Shown: positions 35,306 to 43,796 of the stretch, one piece after another
Layout of the letters: each line of letters begins with the position of its first letter
Numbering within the stretch: the first letter of the stretch is position 1
From: Gammaproteobacteria bacterium
Lineage (GTDB): Bacteria > Pseudomonadota > Gammaproteobacteria > UBA1113
Assembly: GCA_020051155.1 (NCBI GenBank)
Contig: JAGVJK010000016.1
Coordinates: 1 to 51,870, forward strand
Reading direction: 5' to 3'
Length of the DNA: 51,870 nucleotides
Translations under genes and position numbers: made by a program
The notes under the pieces: model-generated
The model's database searches: none
What the model saw: only the letters and a program-made list of their open reading frames with translations
Told to the model about the DNA's origin: nothing

Positions 35306-36070
35306 CTATGTTGCAAAGCTTGAGGCCAAGGAGCCCAACACTAAATCCCAGCCATCCACCAGTACAAATAACATAATTTTAAATGGTAACGAGATCACTA
35401 AGGGTGACAACATCATCATACCCATTGACATTAAAACGCTAGCCACCACTAAATCGATAATTAAAAATGGTATATACAATAAAAACCCTATTTCAAAAGC
35501 TGTTTTTAACTCACTCGTCACAAAGGCCGTCATCAATACTGGCATCGGTATATCATCATTCGTATCCACATGCCCACGACCTGACATTTTTAAAAAAAGA
35601 TTTAAATCTGAAACCCTCGTTTGCTTTAACATAAATTGTCTAAAGGGTTGCTCGGCCTTAAGCAGCGCTGTTGATTCATCCATGGTATGACTTAAATACG
35701 GCTGCAAAGCTTGCTCGTTCACTTGATTAAATACAGGCGTCATCACAAAGAGAGTCACCAACAATGAAATGCCTAATAACACTTGTCCCGTAGGAATATT
35801 TGCTAAGCCAATAGCCTGTCGCAAAATAGATAACACAATAATTGTGCGAGTAAAGGATGTAGTCACCATCAACAACGCTGGCAATAATGTCAGAAGCGTC
35901 ATTGCCAATAAAATCTTAATACTCAAATTGTAGTTAATTGCTCCATTAACCCCAGGCGTTGCGGTAAATGCTAGAATGCTGGGAGCTGTAGGGTCAGCGG
36001 GTGCAGCGTAGCCGATGATAGGCAACAACAGTAGCCCACAAAAACAACTGATCAGAATCGATCTTTTCAT
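35306..36070 (-). CDS. fliP: Flagellar export protein FliP
   Basis: Pore-forming export subunit, made with a cleavable signal peptide (first ~22 residues ending IGYAAPA). TSFTRTIIVLSILRQAIG, the PVFNQVNEQALQPY segment and SMGMMMLSPLVISLPFKI are diagnostic. 254 aa. Its start overlaps the fliO stop. Confidence 0.96.
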   Translation of the reverse strand: MKRSILISCFCGLLLLPIIGYAAPADPTAPSILAFTATPGVNGAINYNLSIKILLAMTLLTLLPALLMVTTSFTRTIIVLSILRQAIGLANIPTGQVLLGISLLVTLFVMTPVFNQVNEQALQPYLSHTMDESTALLKAEQPFRQFMLKQTRVSDLNLFLKMSGRGHVDTNDDIPMPVLMTAFVTSELKTAFEIGFLLYIPFLIIDLVVASVLMSMGMMMLSPLVISLPFKIMLFVLVDGWDLVLGSLASSFAT

Positions 36071-36486
36071 TATTTCCCTATGACCTCTTTTAATTTTTTT
36101 GTAAACGTTTTTTCATCGTGACTATCTAATGATCCTTTTTCATCGGCGGTAAGAGAATGTATGTGGTGAATGGATTGCGGCGTCACGCCTAACAATAACT
36201 GCGTACCACCCACCTCGACTATCACTAATTTTTCTTTGGTTCCCAGCGCTAAGCTGCTAACTACTTTAAATGAATCTGCGCATCGATTCTTGCCGATTGC
36301 CGTTCGTTTATAAAGATACGACAACAGCATAATCAGCCCAATAACCAAAATAAGAGAAATACTCACTTGCCACAAACTGTTAGAGTTCATCGGTGATATC
36401 GATTTGGAGACTGGCTCCGCATGCGCTACGGGCACAACCAAGAGTAGACTTGAAATAATTCGTTTAAACTGATTTTGTGCGATCAC
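36070..36486 (-). CDS. fliO: Flagellar export protein FliO
   Basis: FliO aids assembly of the FliP pore. It has a short signal-like N-terminus, one membrane helix (LWQVSISLILVIGLIMLLSY) and a cytosolic domain with LALGTKEKLVIVEVGGTQLL. Translation appears to start at GTG (36486) inside the end of fliN, an overlap of 23 bases. 138 aa is normal for this poorly conserved family. Confidence 0.88.
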   Translation of the reverse strand: MIAQNQFKRIISSLLLVVPVAHAEPVSKSISPMNSNSLWQVSISLILVIGLIMLLSYLYKRTAIGKNRCADSFKVVSSLALGTKEKLVIVEVGGTQLLLGVTPQSIHHIHSLTADEKGSLDSHDEKTFTKKLKEVIGK

Positions 36487-36874
36487 TTTTATTCACTACC
36501 TCTGTTAATCGAATACCATATTTACCATTTGAGATCACCACTTCACCACGAGCGATTAAAGAACCATTCGCTTTAATATCTAACGGTTCACCCGCTGCTT
36601 TATCTAGTTCAATAACAGAACCACGATTTAACTTCATCAGCTCATTAACTTTCATTTGCTTAGTGCCAATCTCTATCGCGAGTAAAACGTGGATATCCAA
36701 TAACAAACCTAATTCTTCGGAGCGCAAGTCCGTCGAACGTTTGTTCATGAGAACTCCTTGAGAAACCATATCTTCTTGCTCTTCCACATCCTGACTAAAA
36801 TCTTCACTCATTTCTTCTGCACCTTGTATTGTATTGCTCAAATCCCTTTGAACCAGATCATCACTCATAAACAC
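36464..36874 (-). CDS. fliN: Flagellar motor switch protein FliN
   Basis: C-ring component that sets rotation direction. An acidic N-terminal extension (residues 1-50) leads to the SpoA domain: LLLDIHVLLAIEIGTKQMKV, LMKLNRGSVIELDK and DIKANGSLIARGEVVI. 136 aa. It is three bases downstream of fliM. Confidence 0.96.
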   Translation of the reverse strand: MFMSDDLVQRDLSNTIQGAEEMSEDFSQDVEEQEDMVSQGVLMNKRSTDLRSEELGLLLDIHVLLAIEIGTKQMKVNELMKLNRGSVIELDKAAGEPLDIKANGSLIARGEVVISNGKYGIRLTEVVNKSDRTKSV

Positions 36875-36877
36875 TCC

Positions 36878-37840
36878 CTAGTCATTGACTAAATTAATAA
36901 CTTTCACCGCTCGATTTCCATTATTAACGCCGCATTTCGCACGGAAAATATGTACATCTCCAGCATAAATTTCTGCCGTGGATGGATTATCAATGGCAAG
37001 AATGTCCCCTTCTCTTAACTCTTGTAATTCTAATAATTTAATCGATGCACTTGCTACGACGGCAGTCACTGGAACGCGAATATTATAAACATTTTGAGTA
37101 AACGCTTGGCTCCATGCCGTGTGTTCCACGCTTGTGACATTGGCTTCTTCATCTCCCTCTAGCAAATGCATAATCGGCTCAAGTGTCGCAATGGGTATGC
37201 AATGGCTAAAGGTTAATTCTTGTTTTTCTATACACAATGTATATTGCGTTACTAAGGTCTGTTCTCGCTGATCACTTTTTTTAAGTAAACTAAATTTAGT
37301 GGTTGCTTGTATGGTTTCAAAATAAACTGGCTTCACGCTTTCCCAAGCTTTAGATAACGTTTGATTAATCAGGTTGAGCAAAAGTTGCGTTATCTGCAAT
37401 TCTGCCTTACCAAACTCTCGAGTTAAATCCGGTTCTGTTTTTATGTCACCACCAAATAACATCTCGATCAGTCTTGAAACAAGATTACCGCTTGCTGCAA
37501 AAACAGTAACACCCATCAAGGGTCTCATCGACGCAAAATAAATACAGGCTGGCTTTTCAATGGTTTTTAAAAAATCATCGTAGGTCATAACCTTTGCTGG
37601 CTCAGCCAGTACATAAGCATTTCTAGAAAGAAAATGACTAATCTTCGCTCGAATCTCAGACATAAATACATCGTTGATCATTTCAACTTTTGACAAATCA
37701 TTCATATTTTTTTGGCCATGATGAGTAAAATCATACACGTCATGACTTTGACTATCAGAATTTCCCGTCGTTATTCTGTCACTGCTATCATCTAACAGAG
37801 CTTCGACTTCATCTTTTGACACTACATCTTTGATATCCAT
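36878..37840 (-). CDS. fliM: Flagellar motor switch protein FliM
   Basis: C-ring protein that binds phosphorylated CheY. The N-terminal KDEVEALL is the CheY-binding helix; the CheC-like middle (MRPLMGVTVFAASG) and SpoA C-terminus follow. The frame is open upstream to 37924, but a sigma-54 promoter lies at 37880-37895 with a start site near 37868, so those codons are untranscribed. I chose the ATG at 37840 (320 aa); 37849 is possible. It is the first gene of the long export operon. Confidence 0.93.
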   Translation of the reverse strand: MDIKDVVSKDEVEALLDDSSDRITTGNSDSQSHDVYDFTHHGQKNMNDLSKVEMINDVFMSEIRAKISHFLSRNAYVLAEPAKVMTYDDFLKTIEKPACIYFASMRPLMGVTVFAASGNLVSRLIEMLFGGDIKTEPDLTREFGKAELQITQLLLNLINQTLSKAWESVKPVYFETIQATTKFSLLKKSDQREQTLVTQYTLCIEKQELTFSHCIPIATLEPIMHLLEGDEEANVTSVEHTAWSQAFTQNVYNIRVPVTAVVASASIKLLELQELREGDILAIDNPSTAEIYAGDVHIFRAKCGVNNGNRAVKVINLVND

Positions 37841-37879
37841 AGCAACCATATACGAAAAATTGACACTTCGGACAGAAAC

Positions 37880-37895
37880 TGCAATTCCTATGCCA
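37880..37895 (-). promoter_or_regulatory. Sigma-54 promoter of the fliM operon
   Basis: On the minus strand, TGGCATAGGAATTGCA carries GG and GC with exactly ten bases between them, matching the -24/-12 consensus TGGCACR-N4-TTGCW. Transcription would begin near 37868, about 28 bases before the chosen fliM start. Confidence 0.82.
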
Positions 37896-37935
37896 ACTTG
37901 ATGTATGGATTTATGACACTGCATCGATCCCGCGC

Positions 37936-37951
37936 TGGCATGGGAATTGCT
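37936..37951 (+). promoter_or_regulatory. Sigma-54 promoter of flgA
   Basis: TGGCATGGGAATTGCT has GG-N10-GC spacing and an almost ideal consensus. Transcription would start near 37962, about 23 bases before flgA. It is divergent from, and 40 bases away from, the fliM sigma-54 promoter, so one enhancer-bound activator (FleQ type) could serve both. Confidence 0.85.
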
Positions 37952-37984
37952 TGGCTTTTATCGATTTTTCAATAAGGATGTGAC

Positions 37985-38707
37985 ATGAAAGTTTTTGCTA
38001 CTTTTTTAAAATATTTCATTTCTTGTGTCGGTTTATTGACATTGAGTGTTCAAACCTTCGCATATGTAACAGAAGAAGAAAACCACGATGCGATCAAACA
38101 AGTGGTCGCCGCTTTCATTGAAAAAAATATTCAAACCAATTCCGGCGAACGTGTCAATGTCGATGTCGGTTATATCGACGGCCGTTTAAGCTTGGCACGT
38201 TGTACGATCCCACTGGAGCCCTTTACTGGCAATAGCAATAATAACGCGAATATGATTGTGGGTGTGCGTTGTGAAGGTGTACAACCTTGGAAAATTTATG
38301 TCCCCGTGAGGGTCGCTATTTATAAAAAGGTGGTAGTAGCTAGCAATCCCTTGAACAAAGGTATTCCTTTAACTGCAGAGGATCTTCGTCTTACTGAACA
38401 AAACACTGCTAATTTAAACTCTGGTTTTTATACTGAAAAAGATGCATTGATTGGCAAAGTGCTGACTCGCTCTGTCAGCGCAGGAATGCCTTTAACAAAT
38501 GCTTATCTTGAAAATCCCGTGCTCATCCAACGTGGGCAAATGGTCACTCTCCTTGTGAAAAAAGGAGAACTTGAGGTAACATCCCACGGTATCGCCTTAA
38601 ATAAGGGCCGCGTGGGCGATGTCATTGCCGTAAAAAATACTTCCTCAAAACGAGTGATTGAGGGAACGGTGATGACGGGACAAATGGTTGAAGTCTATGT
38701 TTCCTAA
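37985..38707 (+). CDS. flgA: Flagellar P-ring assembly chaperone FlgA
   Basis: Periplasmic chaperone for FlgI polymerisation. A signal peptide (about 1-26, ending TFAY) precedes the SAF-type domain: RCTIPLEPF..., GVRCEGVQPWKIYVPVRV, NPLNKGIPLTAEDL and GMPLTNAYLENPVLIQRGQ. 240 aa. AAGGATG lies just before the ATG. Its stop codon overlaps the sigma-28 promoter of flgM. Confidence 0.96.
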   Translation: MKVFATFLKYFISCVGLLTLSVQTFAYVTEEENHDAIKQVVAAFIEKNIQTNSGERVNVDVGYIDGRLSLARCTIPLEPFTGNSNNNANMIVGVRCEGVQPWKIYVPVRVAIYKKVVVASNPLNKGIPLTAEDLRLTEQNTANLNSGFYTEKDALIGKVLTRSVSAGMPLTNAYLENPVLIQRGQMVTLLVKKGELEVTSHGIALNKGRVGDVIAVKNTSSKRVIEGTVMTGQMVEVYVS

Positions 38708-38731
38708 AGTTTTGCTAAAAGTTGCCGATAC
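38705..38731 (+). promoter_or_regulatory. Sigma-28 promoter of flgMN
   Basis: TAAAGTTT, then eleven bases, then GCCGATAC, an almost perfect match to TAAAGTTT-N11-GCCGATAA. It begins in the flgA stop codon and lies 34 bases before flgM. Confidence 0.88.
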
Positions 38732-38765
38732 TATAGATACGGTATCTTAAAATTGGAGAGTTCTC

Positions 38766-39038
38766 ATGATTGATAACATCAAATTAAACGGCGTCAATGC
38801 AGTAAAGACCACAAAAAGTGACGGACACACTCCCAAAAGCGCGATGAGTCATACCCGTGCTGCAGAGGGTGATCAATTACAGATCTCTCTTCCTAGTTCA
38901 TTGCTTGATGCAGCGCTCAGCACACCGACTCCCGACCAGCAAGAAAAAATTGCAGGAATTAAAGCGGCAATTCAACAAGGTAACTATGAAATTGATTTAG
39001 AAAGTTTAGCTGAAGCCGTTATAAAACATTACAGTTAA
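38766..39038 (+). CDS. flgM: Anti-sigma-28 factor FlgM
   Basis: FlgM binds and inhibits FliA until it is exported through the completed hook. The C-terminal FliA-binding region is recognisable (DQQEKIAGIKAAIQQGNYEI, then ESLAEAVIKHYS). 90 aa, unstructured N-terminus. TTGGAGAG precedes the ATG. Driven by sigma-28, giving the usual feedback loop. Confidence 0.93.
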   Translation: MIDNIKLNGVNAVKTTKSDGHTPKSAMSHTRAAEGDQLQISLPSSLLDAALSTPTPDQQEKIAGIKAAIQQGNYEIDLESLAEAVIKHYS

Positions 39039-39065
39039 TGACTCAACCATAAGGATACCGTTACT

Positions 39066-39548
39066 ATGGAATTAGAAAAAAAATTGCAGGAAGCCATGCG
39101 TTACTCATTAGAAAAAACGCAAGAATTACGTGAATTACTAGTGACTGAGCAAGAAGCCTTGCAGCAAGATAACCAAAAAAAGATAAATGAACTGACTCAT
39201 AAAAAACAAAAGCTATTAGTTAGCGTGTTAGATGCAAATAAAATGGTGATCGCTCTCATTTCTCATCCAACACAGCAATCACAATCAAAGTTACAAGATA
39301 TTATTCACCATTTAAATTCACCGAATGAAAAACAATTAATTGCTCTTTATAAAAAACTGAAAGATACCGTTTCAGAAACATTAAACTTAAATAGTATTAA
39401 TGGCATTGCATTGAATAGTCGAGCCAACAGCATTAAGCATACATTAAGCTTATTAACTACTGGACATCATCAAGATCACGTCGTAAGTTACAATGCACAA
39501 GGCTCTCTTCAATCTTCACTCCGCACAACCGGTCAAAGCAAAGCATAA
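39066..39548 (+). CDS. flgN: FlgN-type chaperone for hook-associated proteins
   Basis: All-helical cytosolic protein of 160 aa (LEKKLQEAMRYSLEKTQELR, then EQEALQQDNQKKINELTHKK) placed directly after flgM, as FlgN usually is. FlgN chaperones FlgK and FlgL. The sequence family is divergent, so the call rests on heptad pattern, size and position. Confidence 0.85.
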   Translation: MELEKKLQEAMRYSLEKTQELRELLVTEQEALQQDNQKKINELTHKKQKLLVSVLDANKMVIALISHPTQQSQSKLQDIIHHLNSPNEKQLIALYKKLKDTVSETLNLNSINGIALNSRANSIKHTLSLLTTGHHQDHVVSYNAQGSLQSSLRTTGQSKA

Positions 39549-39598
39549 TTTCTCATTTTAAAGCTAAGTGCCAAAACTCTTAAAAAAACATATAAGAA

Positions 39599-39740
39599 GT
39601 GCCTTCTCCCCTTGAGGGAGAAGGTGCCCAACGGGCGGATGAGGGGTAATCAATTTCAGGTAAAATACTTTTTTGAAATGAACTATTGGATACCCCTCAT
39701 CCAGCCTTCGGCCACCTTCTCCCTCAAGGGGAGAAGGCAC
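39599..39740. repeat. MITE-like palindromic element, copy 3
   Basis: Third member of the family at 16860 and 19889, with the same 28-bp arms. Similarity to copy 2 in reverse continues right to 39780 (GAATTCGGCATCTATAAAT). It fills most of the 384-base gap before fliC; the rest holds a C-tract and the fliC promoter. Confidence 0.92.
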
Positions 39741-39780
39741 TCTTTGAAATATTTTCCTTAAGAATTCGGCATCTATAAAT

Positions 39781-39789
39781 CCCCCCCCC
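39781..39789 (+). repeat. Nine-base C homopolymer upstream of fliC
   Basis: A run of nine C at the edge of repeat copy 3, about 64 bases before the fliC -35 element. Such tracts can slip; whether it influences fliC is unknown. Confidence 0.6.
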
Positions 39790-39852
39790 TGCGCAGCGCA
39801 CAGCTCTTTCCTGCTGATTCTTAAGAAAAAATCAAAATAAATAAAAAAATGC

Positions 39853-39879
39853 TCAAGTTTTATCTCAGACTGTCGATAA
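39853..39879 (+). promoter_or_regulatory. Sigma-28 promoter of fliC
   Basis: TCAAGTTT, eleven bases, GTCGATAA: close to the FliA consensus TAAAGTTT-N11-GCCGATAA. It lies 54 bases before the fliC ATG. Confidence 0.88.
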
Positions 39880-39932
39880 CTTATTTGTACATAACGTACT
39901 TTACATAACACCTAATGAGGGGGACCTAGAAA

Positions 39933-40757
39933 ATGTCTATAACAATTAACACAAATGCTACTTCGTTAATTGCTCAACGAAATTTGAATACCAACCAATC
40001 ATCGTTAATGAGCTCTATGGAACGCTTGTCATCTGGCTTGCGTGTTAATAGCGCAAAAGACGATGCTGCAGGTTTAGCTATTGCAAAAAATATGGAAAAA
40101 GATATTTCTGCATTCGGACAAGCTCAACGTAACATCAACGACGGTATTTCCGTGATTCAAACCACAGAATCTGCCATCGATGTAATCACCAACAGCGTAA
40201 TGCGTATGCGTGACCTAGCAGAACAATCTGCCAACGGCACCTACTCTGCTGCTAACCGTTCAGCCTTGCAACTTGAATATTCTGCATTAACCAGTGAGAT
40301 TAATCGCGCTGCTAAAAAAACAGAATACAATGGCGTGAAATTAACTGATGGTTCAACCACTTCATTAACCATCCAAGTGGGTAACAACAACAGTTCAAAT
40401 GACCGTATTGATATCAGCTTAACAGGTATTTCTGCTGGTGCGCTCAGCATTGATGCTACCAGCATTGGTTCTGCGTCTGCTGCACAAGCATCCATGGATA
40501 CCTTAGATGCTGCATTAAAAACATTGAACGCCAGCCGCGCAGGCCTTGGTGCTAGCGAATCCCGCCTTGGCAATGCACTCAATAGTGCTACCCGTATGGC
40601 TGAAAGCTTAACCACCGCTAAATCCCGAATCATGGATGTGGATTTTGCGTCTGAAGTATCAAACTTACAGAAAAATAACGTTCTAACGCAAGCAGGTTCT
40701 TCGATGTTGGCACAAGCTAACACACTGCCTCAGTTAGCTTTAAGACTGTTAGGTTAA
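39933..40757 (+). CDS. fliC: Flagellin FliC (short, D0/D1 type)
   Basis: Filament subunit. The conserved N-terminal helices (MERLSSGLRVNSAKDDAAGL) and C-terminal helices (SRIMDVDFASEVSNLQKNNV, ending LPQLALRLLG) are present. At 274 aa it retains the D0/D1 core with only a short central segment rich in Ser/Thr/Asn, lacking an outer variable domain. These residues are candidate glycosylation sites for the nonulosonate pathway encoded downstream. GAGGGGG precedes the ATG. A terminator follows. Confidence 0.97.
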   Translation: MSITINTNATSLIAQRNLNTNQSSLMSSMERLSSGLRVNSAKDDAAGLAIAKNMEKDISAFGQAQRNINDGISVIQTTESAIDVITNSVMRMRDLAEQSANGTYSAANRSALQLEYSALTSEINRAAKKTEYNGVKLTDGSTTSLTIQVGNNNSSNDRIDISLTGISAGALSIDATSIGSASAAQASMDTLDAALKTLNASRAGLGASESRLGNALNSATRMAESLTTAKSRIMDVDFASEVSNLQKNNVLTQAGSSMLAQANTLPQLALRLLG

Positions 40758-40768
40758 TCGCTTCTTCA

Positions 40769-40801
40769 GGAGAGGGCCTATGCCCTCTCCTTCCTTTTTT
40801 G
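40769..40801 (+). terminator. Rho-independent terminator after fliC
   Basis: Perfect 9-bp stem GGAGAGGGC/GCCCTCTCC with loop CTAT, followed by TTCCTTTTTT. It separates high-level fliC transcription from fliD. Confidence 0.92.
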
Positions 40802-40806
40802 GTAAT

Positions 40807-40822
40807 TGGTACGACTTTTGCT
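40807..40822 (+). promoter_or_regulatory. Sigma-54 promoter of fliD
   Basis: TGGTACGACTTTTGCT matches TGGYACG-N4-TTGCW with GG-N10-GC spacing. Transcription would start near 40834, 24 bases before fliD, and could read through to the stator and sugar genes. Confidence 0.85.
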
Positions 40823-40857
40823 AAATGCCTATGGATAGTTAATATCGTTAGAGGTTA

Positions 40858-42240
40858 ATGATGGTTTCATTTGCAGGGATAGGCTCAGGACTGGATATCA
40901 ACTCCATGGTTTCTCAGCTCATGCTCATCGAACAAAAAAATCTAACTAATATGCAAAAGAAAGAAGCCACCTATCAATCTAAAATCAGCGCTTATGGCGA
41001 CATCAAAAATGCTTTATCTAATTTCCAAGCAGCTATGAAAGATCTTAGCTCTATGGACAAATTCTCTGTTTATAAAACCACGATAAGCACTGAAAATGAC
41101 ATTGATATCACCAGTAACAGCAATGCCAGTGCTGGTTCTTATACGATGAATGTGAGCCAATTGGCAACACCGCAAAAAATTGCATCCAATGCTGAATATA
41201 GTGACTCTGCCACATCGACCGGGCTTTCCGGTACGATACAACTCACCGTCAATCAAAAATCTTTTAATGTCACTATTACAGAACCTAATAATTCATTAGT
41301 CGATATTCGCAATGCGATTAATAATGCATCGGATAACGTCGGTATCAAAGCCTCTATCATGAATGTTGATAACGGCAGCGGCAGTACTGTGAGTAAATTA
41401 GTGTTAAGCTCCACCACCACCGGCAGTATCAATACTATTGCTTTAAGCGATGTCTCCGGTAATCTGGCACAATCACTCGATATTTCAAAGGAAATGCAAG
41501 CGGCAAAAGATGCTGTCTTTACGCTCGATGGTTTTACTATTACACGTCCAACGAATACCGTGACAGATGCTATTGATGGTTTGACGATTCATTTAAAACA
41601 AGCGAATCAACAAAATATTGATGTGAATCTTGATCTCGATGTTGATTCGGTGGTTAATTCCGTTGACAAATTTGTGAAGACTTATAATGATTTATTTAAA
41701 TTGATGGATCAAATGGGTTACTACGACCTAAGTTCTTCTAACAAAACCGATAAAAAGAATGGGAAATTATGGGATGAAAATAATTTAAGCCAACTGTCCA
41801 TGCAATTACGCCAGGAAATAGGACAATCCAGCAATAATACCGGCCCTTATCAATCCTTATCACAAATTGGTATCAAAGCACGCACCACCAATGCCGGTGA
41901 TGCATTAACCCTCGATAAAGATGCCTTAAAAAAAGCGATTGAAACTGATTCTGACAGTGTTGCAAAACTATTTTCCGATAGCAGTAGCGGTTATGCCGTT
42001 CGCTTAAATAAGCTTTCCACTGAATTGCTGGGAGATGATGGCATTATTGAAGTTAGAAAGAAATCTCTCACCAGCGGCATTAAGCAATTAGAAACTCAAA
42101 TTGATCATGAAGAACGTCGCTTAGACGACGTACAAAAACAATATACTACTGAATTTTCAAAACTAGATACCATTATGCAAAAATTCAGCTCTTTGAGCAG
42201 TTATCTAGTCAATGCATTAGACGGAAAAGGTTTAGGTTAG
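40858..42240 (+). CDS. fliD: Flagellar filament cap protein FliD
   Basis: Caps the filament tip and folds incoming flagellin. The N-terminus (FAGIGSGLDINSMVSQLM) and C-terminal coiled coil (SLTSGIKQLETQIDHEERRL) are characteristic. 460 aa. Two adjacent ATG codons (40858 and 40861) follow AGAGG; either may be used. First gene of the fliD-fliS-fliT-motAB row. Confidence 0.96.
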   Translation: MMVSFAGIGSGLDINSMVSQLMLIEQKNLTNMQKKEATYQSKISAYGDIKNALSNFQAAMKDLSSMDKFSVYKTTISTENDIDITSNSNASAGSYTMNVSQLATPQKIASNAEYSDSATSTGLSGTIQLTVNQKSFNVTITEPNNSLVDIRNAINNASDNVGIKASIMNVDNGSGSTVSKLVLSSTTTGSINTIALSDVSGNLAQSLDISKEMQAAKDAVFTLDGFTITRPTNTVTDAIDGLTIHLKQANQQNIDVNLDLDVDSVVNSVDKFVKTYNDLFKLMDQMGYYDLSSSNKTDKKNGKLWDENNLSQLSMQLRQEIGQSSNNTGPYQSLSQIGIKARTTNAGDALTLDKDALKKAIETDSDSVAKLFSDSSSGYAVRLNKLSTELLGDDGIIEVRKKSLTSGIKQLETQIDHEERRLDDVQKQYTTEFSKLDTIMQKFSSLSSYLVNALDGKGLG

Positions 42241-42256
42241 TGAGCAGGAGAGCATT

Positions 42257-42673
42257 ATGAATAGCCAAAAAGAAATAAAACATTATCAACAAGTGAAAAT
42301 ACAAGAAACCATCAACTCAGCAAGCCCCCATCGCTTGGTGCAAATGCTGATGGAAGGTGCCATTGAACGAATAGCAGGTGCGAGCTTTCATTTAAATAAT
42401 AAAAACTACTCAGAAAAATGCCTGTTTATCTCTAAAGCAATTGACATTATTAACGGTTTACGAGGCAGTCTCAACTTTGAAAAAGGTGGGGAAATCGCCG
42501 AAGACTTTGAAAGATTGTATGAATTTATGGTTCGTCGGCTTTTGGAAGCAAATCGGCACAATGATTGCAAAGCTCTATCAGAAGTTTCTTTTTTGTTAAA
42601 AGACATTAAATCAGCATGGGATGTGATACCCGATGCGGTTAAGTTAGAACATCAGGCGTCACTGAATGGTTAA
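42257..42673 (+). CDS. fliS: Flagellin export chaperone FliS
   Basis: Binds flagellin C-termini in the cytosol. SPHRLVQMLMEGAIERIAGA, FISKAIDIINGLRGSLNFEK and LYEFMVRRLLEAN are the family landmarks. 138 aa, GGAGAG before the ATG. Overlaps the next gene by eight bases. Confidence 0.96.
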   Translation: MNSQKEIKHYQQVKIQETINSASPHRLVQMLMEGAIERIAGASFHLNNKNYSEKCLFISKAIDIINGLRGSLNFEKGGEIAEDFERLYEFMVRRLLEANRHNDCKALSEVSFLLKDIKSAWDVIPDAVKLEHQASLNG

Positions 42674-42983
42674 TGAAAACGCCTGCTGGGATGAAGTGTT
42701 TACGTTACAGAGGGGGTTGCTAGTAGCAGCTGCAAACAATGCATGGGAGAAAGTGACTGAACTTGCGAGACAACGAGAAGAAGTAATTAAAAAAATACTT
42801 AATAATAATCGCCAAGTCCAGGAGGCCATTTTTAAACAGCATCTGCAGCTGCTGCTAGATTTTAATGAAACGTTTATTAAAAACGTCGAAGAAAAAAAAT
42901 TAATAATAATTGAAAAATCAAATGTTGTGACACAACAAAGAAAGGCCAGTGATAGCTATCTTGATGTTTACACAGCATGTTGA
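42666..42983 (+). CDS. FliT-like flagellar chaperone
   Basis: Helical 105-aa protein (LQRGLLVAAANNAWEKVTEL, REEVIKKILNNNRQVQEAIF) overlapping the end of fliS, where FliT normally lies. FliT chaperones FliD. Sequence conservation in this family is low, so the call is by position, size and helicity. Confidence 0.75.
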   Translation: MVNENACWDEVFTLQRGLLVAAANNAWEKVTELARQREEVIKKILNNNRQVQEAIFKQHLQLLLDFNETFIKNVEEKKLIIIEKSNVVTQQRKASDSYLDVYTAC

Positions 42984-43004
42984 AATAACAGATAGGATAT
43001 CAAA

Positions 43005-43796
43005 ATGGACTTAGCCACGCTTTTAGGACTCATTGCTGCCATCGGTGTTGTATTAACGGCTATCTTTGTTGGCGGCTCATTCGCTCAGTTCTTTGATATC
43101 TCAGCCATTCTCATTGTCTTAGGCGGTAGTGCCAGCGTTGTCATGATGAAATTTAGTATTGGCTCTTTTTTTTCTTCAGTAAAAGTTGCACTCAAAGTGC
43201 TCTTCTACCGTCCAGAAAATCCTACGGATATTATTAACGAAATTGTAAAGCTTGCTGAAACCGCTAGAAAAAACGGTATGCTATCTCTGGAAAACATGCC
43301 AATTAAAAATAAATTTTTAAGTCACTCTATTCGTTATGTGATTGATGGCATTGCACCCGATATTATAGAAATTACTCTCAATAATGAAATGGAACAAACC
43401 ATTGAACGCCATATGCGTGGACAGCAAATTTTTAAATCTCTTGGGGAAACTGCACCTGCTATGGGTATGATTGGTACGTTGATTGGACTCGTACAAATGT
43501 TATCACATATGGCGGATCCTAAAAAAATTGGACCTGCCATGGCTATCGCCATGTTAACAACATTATATGGAGCAATCCTGGCGAACATGATCGCCCTGCC
43601 CATTGCCGATAAATTAGAGTTACGCAGCCACGAAGAAAAATTACTAAAATCCATTATCATCGATGGCACCTTAGCAATACAACAAGGACAAAATCCACGA
43701 ATTATTAGAGATTATCTAACAACATATTTAGCAGCTTCGCAGCGGGTTAAGCTCGATAAAAATCACATTAGCACTATAAAAGAGACTGTATCGTAA
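43005..43796 (+). CDS. Flagellar stator protein MotA/PomA type
   Basis: Ion-channel stator subunit with four membrane helices. The start MDLATLLGLIAAIGVVL, then ILIVLGGSASVVMMKFS, is closest in my knowledge to the Na+-type PomA of Vibrio. The torque-loop and pore segments GETAPAMGMIGTLIGLVQML and AMAIAMLTTLYGAILANM are canonical. 263 aa. AGGATATC precedes the ATG. The ion specificity is inference. Confidence 0.94.
   Translation: MDLATLLGLIAAIGVVLTAIFVGGSFAQFFDISAILIVLGGSASVVMMKFSIGSFFSSVKVALKVLFYRPENPTDIINEIVKLAETARKNGMLSLENMPIKNKFLSHSIRYVIDGIAPDIIEITLNNEMEQTIERHMRGQQIFKSLGETAPAMGMIGTLIGLVQMLSHMADPKKIGPAMAIAMLTTLYGAILANMIALPIADKLELRSHEEKLLKSIIIDGTLAIQQGQNPRIIRDYLTTYLAASQRVKLDKNHISTIKETVS

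Noticed and set aside
39599..39740. Possible CRISPR array from repeated palindromes
   Set aside because: The three copies are kilobases apart without regular spacers; there are no cas genes.
39564..39911. A 115-residue minus-strand open frame before fliC
   Set aside because: It covers the MITE-like repeat and the fliC promoter; coding potential comes from the repeat.
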